DNA of 64,000 nucleotides, taken from assembly GCA_025617745.1 (NCBI GenBank), contig CM046855.1:19437880-19501879 (forward strand), read 5' to 3'. The translations under genes were made by a program, and so were the position numbers. The notes under the pieces were generated by a model that was not told the DNA's origin, made no database searches, and worked only from the letters and a program-made list of their open reading frames with translations. Shown in pieces: positions 23,041 to 32,089 of the stretch (positions are counted from its first letter, which is position 1; each line of letters starts with the position of its first letter). Source of the DNA: Heliocidaris erythrogramma. Lineage: Eukaryota; Echinodermata; Echinoidea; Camarodonta; Echinometridae.

Positions 23041-23363
23041 CCCTGATAGCAGAAAGTGTTAAAAATGATGTGATATTTACGTCGTGGTTTTCGTATTTTT
23101 TACGTCCTGTAATTACGTCAATAAGACTACTTGCACCAACGTAAGACGTCAAGAGGACGTCTTATTTTGACGTCATCTCTACGTCTTGTACACTGTAAAA
23201 ACTAAAGTGCTACTAATAAATGGTGCAGTGCAACATTTTAAAACAGTTTTTAAAGACAACAAATTAGTTTATGAGAAGTTGTTCCATGTAAATGTAGTAT
23301 AATTAGCCTAATTAACATACAGGTTGTAATAAATGAATTTTCATATTTGCATTTATTGATATA
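23041..23363. other. Non-coding link with an ACGTC-rich patch
   Basis: Between about 23,077 and 23,193 the word TACGTC/ACGTCTT/GACGTC recurs at least eight times, some as inverted neighbours. No gene recognised. Confidence 0.4.
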
Positions 23364-24177
23364 CACTAAAGGAAAAAAGAAACTTATAAAAGTTCAAGAG
23401 ATCACCAAATTAAATTCTCTGCATGGAAATGTACCAAATTTGGATATAATGTTGATTCAATGCATGGCTTTAAATGACAGTCAATAACAAAAAGTTTTCT
23501 TCAATGCCACAAAAGAAATGTGCACTGAAGCAAAGGACTCTCTAATCCCCAAGTCACAAAGACAAACTGCAGCCTTGTACACCATATGCATGTCAATGAA
23601 TGAAACAAAAGAATTTCAAAAGGGATTTGCAAGTTCATATCCAAACAGATTAATAGCCAGTATGTCCACCTCTAGCTTGCTGGCAAGCTGTACACCGTCT
23701 TCGCATGCTTCCGATCAGATTCGCGATGGTAGCCTGGGGAACATTGTTCCATTCCTCTTGCAGTGCTCAATGAGCGTCTCCCTATTGATGGGTTGATTGT
23801 CACGCCTTGACACACGTCGACCAAGCTCTTCCCAGAGATGTTCAATTGGGGAAAGGTCTGGTGAACGGGCGAACCATGGCAGAACATCAATATCCTCTTG
23901 CTCGAGGGGTGCAAATCCCTTTTGAAATTCTTTTGCTTCATTCATTGACATGCATATGGTGTACAAGGCTGCAGTTTGTCTTTGTGACTTGGGGATTAGA
24001 GAGTCCTTTGCTTCAGTGCACATTTCTTTTGTGGCATTGAAGAAAACTTTTTGTTATTGACTGTCATTTAAAGCCATGCATTGAATCAACATTATATCCA
24101 AATTTGGTACATTTCCATGCAGAGAATTTAATTTGGTGATCTCTTGAACTTTTATAAGTTTCTTTTTTCCTTTAGTG
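23364..24177 (-). mobile_element. Tc1/mariner-like element, deletion derivative with about 270-bp inverted ends
   Basis: The ends CACTAAAGGAAAAAAGAAAC and its complement are flanked by TA on both sides, the Tc1/mariner target. About 270 bases at the left are an inverted copy of the right end. The minus strand encodes only the C-terminal part of a Tc1-type transposase (DVLPWFARSPDLSPIEHLWE, containing the third catalytic acid, and a tail RCTACQQARGGHT). The first two catalytic aspartates are absent, so it is non-autonomous. Confidence 0.85.
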
Positions 24178-24479
24178 TATATAGTTAATCCAGAAAATTC
24201 TGGGATGACAGATTTAATGTGTATACATTTTTATTATGACCAACCATGTTGACACGAATAATAATTACCCTTATTAGCATAATTAGCATATTAATCAGGC
24301 AATTGCCTAGTGGCCTCTTGAATTTCTCTCTGACAGGACAGAATACGTATAGGTATTCATTTGTAATTTCCCACTGTACCAGTGATAAGAGAATGAACAG
24401 TCATGACAGAGACCAGTAAGTTATTAAATATATAAAGAAAATGTTTGGGTCGACTGAAAGATGGTAATGATAACCATCC
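24178..24479. other. Non-coding inner flank of the large inverted repeat
   Basis: Contains further TTAGCATAATTAGCATATTA words related to the 178-bp array. No gene. Confidence 0.4.
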
Positions 24480-24619
24480 AAGGTTGCAAGGGTGCAAGGT
24501 GGCAACCAAGCTGAATTTACTTCAATGCCCATCTAGAACACAAATCAACAAAAAAACCTTGTACTTAACAACTTTTCCAGGTCATGTACATGGTATATGG
24601 TACCGTCTACTGGACTAAA

Positions 24620-25439
24620 CCCCCTCTACAGTTAAGTCGAGATTTCTTATGTCAATTGTACAATGATAAGCTTATAGTATTCATTACTCTCACCCTAATC
24701 ATCAACTGCAAAAGAACTGCTGGCAAAAGCATTATTTTGCAGACAAGTGGAAAGAAAGTGATCACCACACCCCATTTGAAGGGAAGTGGAACGATGCAGG
24801 AACGAAAATATATCCTTGCATAGTCCTTTTCCGTACTGGCTTTTTGATGAACCTTTTATTTCTACAGAGATATATGACTCAGTTAAGCATTCTGTGAATA
24901 TAAATGAAAAGGGTTTTTTGGCAAGAGAAATTATTCAAACAAAGTGGAGTCAATCACTCCATATATATACAGATGGATCATTTGATCCGAATAGAAATAC
25001 TACAGGGAGTATAGCATTTATATTCCGTTTTTTAAATGCTACAAGCATGTACGTTTAAATGATAATACCTCCATTTATACAGCAGAACTTTTTGCTGTGC
25101 TCATGGCACTTGAGTGGATTGGAGAATATCAGCCTGTACATGTATGTATTTTTATGGATTGCTTAAGTGCCATTCAAGCCATTTCGCAGTTTAATCCTAA
25201 ACTCGTATGTGATATAAGATTAATGTTACTAAATATTCATAATCAGAATTGCAGGGTGGCCTTTGAACGGATTCCTGGACTTTATGGAATCCGCGGAAAT
25301 GAAGAGGCAGACCTACTGGCAAAGCGAGCTAGTAAAAAACAGAATATTGATATAACTTTACCATTAACAATCACACAAGCTAAACACACACTAAAAGCAA
25401 AATTAAAAGGAAAATGGCAAGTACAATGGAATGAGTCTA
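24620..25439 (+). mobile_element. I/Nimb-like LINE fragment: RT tail and RNase H
   Basis: Closely matches 34,590-35,387 of the fuller LINE copy downstream. It encodes RNase H landmarks (LHIYTDGSFD, TAELFAVLMALEW, FMDCLSAIQAIS, GNEEADLLAKRAS) in broken frames and has a short extra insertion at about 24,818. It ends at GAGTCTAA; the same LINE resumes at about 28,495, so about 3 kb of other repeats lie inside it. Confidence 0.8.
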
Positions 25440-25907
25440 AACATAATGGTTAGTAGCGCGCATTTGGGTGTCCGAAAGTCGACACACACGCTTCAACACA
25501 CGAATAGCACCACAAAATGTACCTAAAAAACAGAATATTGATATAACTTTACCATTAACAATCACACAAGCTAAACACACACTAAAAGCAAAATTAAAAG
25601 GAAAATGGCAAGTACAATGGAATGAGTCTAAACATAATGGTTAGTAGCGCGCATTTGGGTGTCCGAAAGTCGACACACACGCTTCAACACACGAATAGCA
25701 CCACAAAATGTACCTAAAAAACAGAATATTGATATAACTTTACCATTAACAATCACACAAGCTAAACACACACTAAAAGCAAAATTAAAAGGAAAATGGC
25801 AAGTACAATGGAATGAGTCTAAACATAATGGTTAGTAGCGCGCATTTGGGTGTCCGAAAGTCGACAAACACGCTTCAACACACGAATAGCACCACAAAAT
25901 GTACCTA
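25334..25907 (+). repeat. 191-bp tandem triplication, LINE-chimeric unit
   Basis: CAGAATATTGATATAAC recurs at 25,340, 25,531 and 25,722 (period exactly 191). About 105 bases of each unit are the end of the LINE RNase H region; the rest (GTTAGTAGCGCGCATTTGGG and onwards to CAAAATGTACCTAA) is unrelated. Copies are almost identical, so the amplification is recent. Confidence 0.9.
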
Positions 25908-26420
25908 AGTTTGCAAAGAATTGGACGTATATATTCATAACTAGTGAATGAATCACTCTGGGGTGATCGGTTTATGAAAATTCATTTCAATAGCTTTCAT
26001 TTGATGTATATATTGTCAGATTTGCTTCAGTATCCAGTGATCATTTTTTCTTGAAAGTTAGTAATGTTCAATATTTTGTCTATGGCAATCTATCAAAAAC
26101 CCACATAAATTATAGACACTGCCACCATTATTCTTCGACTGAAAAAATTCCAAGGGTCAATGATGTCAAGGGTGATTTTTTTCAGAAGCTTGGATAAATT
26201 ACCTATATCCTGATATAAGACATGATGTGATTGGTCCAAAATCCAGTGATCATTTTTTTGCCAAAGTTTTAGATCAATCAAGCAGAATGTTGCAAAAATT
26301 TCTAGTCAAGAGTCACGTGACCAGCGTTCGCCTTCCGGCCGCGCCCAACTACAAAACGAGCTTTTCTTGCGGGAGATGGTGAGATTAAAACAAATTGTGA
26401 AGTGCGTTATATCGCCTGAA
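25908..26420. other. Unassigned sequence
   Basis: CCAGTGATCATTTTTT occurs twice (about 26,034 and 26,241). No gene or known repeat recognised. Confidence 0.3.
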
Positions 26421-26520
26421 ATCTTTTGAATGTGACGACATTACTTCTTGATAATTATTCGTACCAGTGTTAAGGTCCATAATAAATAAAATATCTGATT
26501 TAGGTAATTGTAGATGTCTT

Positions 26521-27079
26521 TTTAAAGGCCAAGTCCACCCTAACAAAAAGTTGATTTGAATAAATAGAGAAAAATCCAACAAGCATAACACTGAAAATTT
26601 CATATGTTATTTTATATGTACATCCTGCTCAGTATGCAAATGAGGGAACTAGTGACGTCACCCACTCACTATTTCTTTTGTATTTTATTGTGTGAAATAT
26701 AGAATATTTTAATTTCTGCAGATTTCACAATTAGGAAGCTCTCATTGAATTGTGTATAGGTTGCAACAATGGCAATTACACATGTTCAGCGAGGAATCAA
26801 ACCTTGTTTCACATTATAACAAGGAAAAATTAAAATATTTCGTATTCCATGTAATAAAATACAAAAGAAATAGTGAGTGGGTGACGTCACTGGTTCCCTC
26901 ATTTGCATACTGAGCTGGATGTGCATATAACTGTTTTGCGAAATTAAGCGAAACTTTAAAATACCATAACTTTCTTATTTTACATCCTATTTTGATGAAA
27001 TTTTCAGTGATTTGTTTGTTTAATTTTACTCTATTTATTCAATTCATATTAATTTCAGGCCGGAGTTACCCTTTAAAGG
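26521..27079. mobile_element. Foldback MITE, copy A (left arm shortened)
   Basis: Starts TTTAAAGGCCAAGTCCACCC and ends CCGGAGTTACCCTTTAAAGG. The arms pair through ATACAAAAGAAATAGTGAG and GTGACGTCAC, with a TGACGTCA in each arm. The left arm lacks a segment that is present in copy B. Confidence 0.75.
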
Positions 27080-27408
27080 AGTGCATTCTGCTGGCGTATA
27101 ATTTATATCATTCGAATCATCCGTTTGGGACCTACCACTATCATTATAGGTGCGTAGATAATGTGATGTGAATAAGCAACTAACGATAACAATGTAAGTG
27201 TGATAGGGAGAGAGAGAGAGAATGCGAGATGAGTGAATGTTCAATTATTGCGGAATGTAGACAGTACCGACAACAAACATAATCTTTGTGCACACAAAAG
27301 AATAAGGAATCTTTTGAATGTGACGACATTACTTCTTGATAATTATTCGTACCAGTGTTAAGGTCAATAATAAATAAAATATCTGATTTAGGTAATTGTA
27401 GATGTCTT

Positions 27409-28022
27409 TTTAAAGGCCTAGTGCACCCTAACAAAAAGTTCATTTGAATAAATAGAGAAAATCCAACAAGCATAACACTGAAAATTTCATCAAAATAGGA
27501 TGTAAAATAAGAAAGTTATGGTATTTTAAAGTTTCGCTTAATTTCGCAAAACAGTTATATGTTCATCCTGCTCAGTATGCAAATGAGGGAACTAGTGACG
27601 TCACCCACTCACTATTTCTTTTGTATTTTATTGTGTGAAATATAGAATATTTTAATTTCTGCAGATTTCACAATTAGGAAGCTCTCATTGAATTGTGTAT
27701 AGGTTGCAACAATGGCAATTACACATGTTCAGCGAGGAATCAAACCTTGTTTCACATTATAACAAGGAAAAATTAAAATATTTCGTATTTCATGTAATAA
27801 AATACAAAAGAAATAGTGAGTGGGTGACGTCACTGGTTCCCTCATTTGCATACTGAGCAGGATGTGCATATAACTGTTTTGCGAAATTAAGCGAAACTTT
27901 AAAATACCATAACTTTCTTATTTTACATCCTATTTTGAAGAAATTTTCAGTGATTTGTTTGTTTAATTTTACTCTATTTTTTCAATTCATATTAATTTCA
28001 GGCCGGAGTTACCCTTTAAAGG
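27409..28022. mobile_element. Foldback MITE, copy B (complete, about 614 bp)
   Basis: Same family as copy A, with arms of roughly 250 bases. GTTTCGCTTAATTTCGCAAA in the left arm and TTTGCGAAATTAAGCGAAAC in the right arm show the pairing. It has no coding capacity. It was duplicated together with its flanks, not by a second insertion. Confidence 0.8.
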
Positions 28023-28251
28023 AGTGCATTCTGTTGGCGTATAATTTATATCATTCGAATCATCCGTTTGGGACCTACCACTATCATTATAGGTGCGTAG
28101 ATAATGTGATGTGAATAAGCAACTAACGATAACAATGTAAGTGTGATAGGGAGAGAGAGAGAGAATGCGAGATGAGTGAATGTTCAATTATTGCGGAATG
28201 TAGACAGTACCGACAACAAACATAATCTTTGTGCACACAAAAGAATAAGGA

Positions 28252-28494
28252 GTGATGTGAGCTTACTATGTCAGAGGGAGGAGAGAAAGACGTGAAATAA
28301 CACTAGCCTAGCTGATCCCTCTGTGCATGATTTCCCCCGCTCACTTGAAATGTTTTAGCCCGCACCGATCTCTCACATAATTATAGTACATGCACACAAG
28401 CCACGTGATGTTCGCTCATGCGTTTCGCCATATACACACGTACGTCGTACATGGAGAGAAGGCAAATGATCGTTTCACCCAAATGACCATGATG
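28252..28494. other. Unassigned end of the insert within the LINE
   Basis: Short CpG-containing sequence with no recognised feature; LINE sequence resumes at about 28,495. Confidence 0.3.
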
Positions 28495-28732
28495 AATAAG
28501 AATTATAATGTAACCTTAAGCCATAAACTTGTGTCAGTGAAGAGATGGCAAGAAGTAGTTATTAATAGACTTCGTTTTGATACCTTTTGGAGCCTCAAAA
28601 GCTATCAATTTAAAGTGGGTAAACACCCGAACGGTCTGTGCGATGAGTGCTTGATATATGATGATGTTGAACATGTATAATAAACTGTCAAAAATATGAA
28701 GAATATGCCATTACTCGCGATTCTTTATGCCC
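28495..28732 (+). mobile_element. I/Nimb-like LINE fragment, 3' coding end
   Basis: Encodes NKNYNVTLSHKLVSVKRWQE and HPNGLCDECLIYDDVEHV. The second string matches 35,433-35,492 of the fuller copy and fits the cysteine-containing C-terminus after RNase H. It continues the fragment that stopped at 25,439 and is cut by the Harbinger element at 28,733. Compared with it, the fuller copy at 35,400 has an internal deletion. Confidence 0.7.
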
Positions 28733-29810
28733 GGTTGACACTTTCACGATTTTTGGTCCCGCACTGCCCCGCATTGAATGCGTGCCAGTGCGTGACAGTG
28801 CGTGCCACTTCAGTGACACGCACTGGCATGCATAGTTCCCGCATAGTTCCCGCATTGTTCACGCATTGTTCACGCATAGTTGACGCATAGTTCACGCATA
28901 GTTCACGACTATTTTACAAGTAGTTTGCGCATTGTGTTAACTATCAAAAAAAAAAAAAAAAAAAAAACAAGGCAGACGCCCGGGCAGACGTCTATTCGCT
29001 CTCGTGTTTTCATTAATTCAGCATAACTATCGTCATTAAGATGTTGAATTCTGAAGAAGCTAATTTAGAAGAGAGAAGGTGTTTATATGTAGCTGCAGGA
29101 GCATTAATAGTTTATCAACAAGAAAGAGATCTTGAAGAAAGACGAGAAGAGGAGAAAAAAGTAAAAAGAAAAAGGAGGACATTGTGGGTGAGAGATTGGC
29201 TGTCAAGACGCCACATCTACGGACATTTTGATCATTTACTGGCAGAGCTGCATAGGGAGGATCAAAAGAGCTATAAGAATTTCTTGAGAATCACTCCTGA
29301 TCTGTTTGAGGAAATGGTTGAAAAGCTAACGCCTCATCTGGAGAAGAAAACAACGTTTATGCGAGAACCACTAGAAGTTGGAATGAAACTAGCCGTCACT
29401 CTCCGTTTCTTGGCAACGCATCACGTGACTGATATGCGCGGTCCTTGCGTGAAAGTGCGCGAAGGATGCGCAACCACTGCGCAAATTATGCGGGACCATG
29501 TCGTGAACTAGTCGTGAAGTGCGTGCCACATTCCCGGGGGTGGGGTACCCACTGTTTTTACGCCACGCACTGGCACGCATTGGCACGACTTGTTTGCGCA
29601 TAGTTTGCGCACAGTTCACGCACTGCTGCAATGCGGGAAGTGCGTGGCAAAATTTTCAACATGTTGAAAAATTTTTTTCGCTCTTCACGCATTGCCGCGC
29701 ATTGCCGCGCATCGTCCCGCCCCTTCCCGCAAGTGTCCACGCATTGGCACGCATGATGCAATTTCAGTGCGTGAACTATGCGGGAACCGAAAATCGTGAA
29801 AGTGTCAACC
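28733..29810 (+). mobile_element. PIF/Harbinger-like element, deletion derivative
   Basis: Terminal inverted repeats of about 31 bases: GGTTGACACTTTCACGAT at the left and ATCGTGAAAGTGTCAACC at the right. Inside both ends are arrays of short motifs (CGCATAGTTCACG, CGCATTGTTCACG, CGCACTGGCACG) typical of transposase-binding subterminal repeats. The middle encodes only the N-terminal part of a Harbinger transposase. TTTATG lies near both borders, but an exact target duplication is not resolved. Confidence 0.8.
29041..29511 (+). pseudogene. N-terminal exon of a Harbinger transposase fused to element end
   Basis: Starts with ATG and reads 156 codons. A coiled, charged leader (ERDLEERREEEKKVKRKRRT) is followed by the HARBI1-type N-terminal segment: WVRDWLSRRHIYGHFDHLL, SYKNFLRITPDLFEEMVEKL, then LAVTLRFLAT. 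Homology stops there, two or three residues past the place where the complete transposase at 3,869-11,092 has its intron. The frame then runs into the right subterminal repeats until a stop. The DDE catalytic domain is absent, so it cannot transpose by itself. A protein could still be made and bind DNA or partners; that is speculation. Confidence 0.72.
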
Positions 29811-30255
29811 TTTTATGTTCCGGGTAAGGTGCGTGCGTGCTGAACGGACGTGTTTTCTATCCGCTGCGCTTAGCCCTTTCGTTTGCATAGCGCGTTTGCA
29901 TTTGAGGACGAAGCGACGAAGCCACTGCATGTGTTTATTTTTTACGTAGGCCCTAGGCCTATACCGTACTAGATATATAGGACTCGGTGTGACTGACTGA
30001 CGAAAACGTGTGGTATGGTGAGATCGACTCTGTCTTTATCTGTTATTTTACAGTTTACACTGTTTTTTGTGGTTTTAATTTTTTTCGATTTTTAACAATT
30101 TATATAGGCCTAGGCCTATGTCATTTGTATGTGTGGTGTGGTTGAGTTAAGAGTAAGACTAAGAGGAAGGTCAATACCGTATATATCGCCGCTGGCGCTG
30201 CGGCGCCTTTGACCTCTGATGTGATGGCAATGACTCTGATAACTCTGTAGAGTCC
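29811..30255. other. Probable 5' untranslated region of the I/Nimb-like LINE
   Basis: CpG-containing sequence (CGCCGCTGGCGCTGCGGCGC at about 30,187) upstream of LINE ORF1. The exact 5' end of the LINE cannot be fixed here. Confidence 0.35.
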
Positions 30256-30260
30256 ATGTC

Positions 30261-31731
30261 ATGGGAACATTTATCACAAAGACAACTGAACAGCCAGATT
30301 CAACAGAAAATCAGAAAAAGAGTGACCAAACTACTCTAGAGAAATTGATTAGTCAGGCTCAAGAACAAGAACCTTCAACAAGTTCAAGATCTTATCGACA
30401 AAGCCAAGTTAAAATAGTACTGTAACTGTCATGAACTGTAAGAGTAACTCTGGCAATAGTCTGAAAAGATCCAAGGCAATAGGGACAGGAATACTACTAG
30501 TAGTAGCGCTGGCAGTGACATTGAAATTGAGCATGGCCAACGGAAAACACCAAAACCAAAAAACAAACGGGCAAAATTTAAAATGAACACTGAACATGCT
30601 CCTTCTCAAGAGTTACAAACTAGGCCTAAATCTAACCCTATAATTGTTTTATTTACATCACCGGACATTAAACTTGCTAAGGTTAATCCTATTAAAATTG
30701 CAAAAGCGCTCAATGATCACGGACAAGGTTTTGTAAAGAACGTTGGCAGAACAAGCCAAGGTGGTATTAGTGTACAGTGTATGACTTCTACACAAGCTCT
30801 AAAAATTAAAGAACATCACTCAACTCGGAGAATGGGTAGTGAAGGGAGAATTTGCTAAATCTGAGACTCGGAGTAGAGGGGTGATATCAGGAGTTTCTTT
30901 TGAAGTTGAAGATAAAGAAATTGTAAGTGAATGTCGGAGATACAGAGTAATGGATGCTAGAAGAATCACGCATAGAAGAGATGGGCAGATTAGGAAAACC
31001 TCATCAGTTGTCTTAACTTTTAATAGCCCACAAATGCCTGCTGAAATTAAATTAGGTTATGAGATCTTTGAAACCAAACCTTATATTCCACCTGTAATCC
31101 GTTGTTACAAATGTCAGCGACTGGGTCATGTTGCGAGTGTATGCCGTAGTTCTACGCGGTGTGTTCGGTGCAGTGGCCCTCACACTTTCGAGGAATGCAC
31201 CCAGAAAGACGGGGTACAGTGTAGTCGTTGTGGAGAAAATCACTCTTCGGCATATGCTGGATGCAACACCTTTAAGACAGAAAAGAAAATTCAGGAGATT
31301 AGAGTAACTCTTAATATTTCGTACGCTGAAGCTGCCAATCTTTGAAACCAAACCTTATATTCCACCTGTAATCCGTTGTTACAAATGTCAGCGACTGGGT
31401 CATGTTGCGAGTGCATGCCGTAGTTCTACGCGGTGTGTTCGGTGCAGTGGCCCTCACACTTTCGAGGAATGCACCCAGAAAGACAGGGTACAGTGTAGTC
31501 GTTGTGGAGAAAATCACTCTTCGGCATATGCTGGATGCAACACCTTTAAAGACAGAAAAGAAAATTCAGGAGATTAGAGTAACTCTTAATATTTCGTACG
31601 CTGAAGCTGCCAAGAATATCCGTCTTAATGTAGACAACAAATTTGAGCAATCACAAATAGTACCGGTAAAGACCGGCATAACACAACAAGGCAAAGCAAG
31701 ACCCAACCACAACAGCAAAACATTAATTTAA
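30261..31731 (+). pseudogene. LINE ORF1 (gag-like, CCHC zinc knuckles), broken
   Basis: It begins MGTFITKTTEQPDSTENQKK and is polar, probably binding its own RNA. After an early stop and at least two frame changes comes PIIVLFTSPDIKLAKVNPIK, an RRM-like or gag-like middle part. Three knuckles follow: CYKCQRLGHVASVC, CVRCSGPHTFEEC and CSRCGENHSSAYAGC. The knuckle block is present twice because of an in-element tandem duplication. A frame in the second copy ends near 31,730. The intact knuckle residues indicate that decay is fairly recent. Confidence 0.78.
31064..31612 (+). repeat. 274-bp tandem duplication inside LINE ORF1
   Basis: ATCTTTGAAACCAAACC starts at 31,064 and 31,338. The two copies are nearly identical, with a one-base difference in length at TTTAAGACAG/TTTAAAGACAG and a few substitutions. 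The duplicated block holds all three zinc knuckles. Confidence 0.9.
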
Positions 31732-32089
31732 TATCACAAGAACAGAGTAGAACTAAACAAACTCCACAAGTCACAAATAAACCAACTCCAAAAAGCATAA
31801 CAAAAGACATGGCAACTCAGACAGAAACAGTGAAAGAAGCAGGATGTCAGACATCTGACTTCATGCAGACTGATCAATCCTTGATAACACTACTTATAGG
31901 GACACTGAAGATTTGGGATTCAAAATCAGGCAAGGAGAGAGAGCAGGAAGTCAAGTTGTTTGTTGAACGCTTATTCCCGGCATTGAAGCGGAAGAAAGGC
32001 AGAGAGAAAAAAACACAAATTCAACTAACAACTGATGACAAAAGAAAAGAATGATGTCTACAAATTTTTATTGTTCATTAAACAGCTTA

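Larger units (their letters stand above)
19662..24725. repeat. Large inverted repeat split by a LINE insertion
   Basis: The right arm 24,480-24,725 is mirrored by a left arm in two pieces, 19,662-19,790 and 22,047-22,166. The outer piece contains a fragment of the I/Nimb-like LINE plus the junction word GGTACCGTCTACTGG. The inner piece contains CATGTACATGACCTGG. The two left pieces are contiguous in the right arm, so the LINE between them entered after the inverted repeat formed. Between the arms are a 178-bp array and a Tc1-like element. Confidence 0.75.
26421..28251. repeat. Tandem duplication, about 0.9 kb x 2
   Basis: ATCTTTTGAATGTGACGACA starts both copies (26,421 and 27,309). The first copy is 888 bp and the second about 943 bp, the difference being mostly a deletion in the first copy's foldback arm. 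Copies are near-identical. Each carries one foldback MITE and a GAGAGAGAG stretch. Confidence 0.9.
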
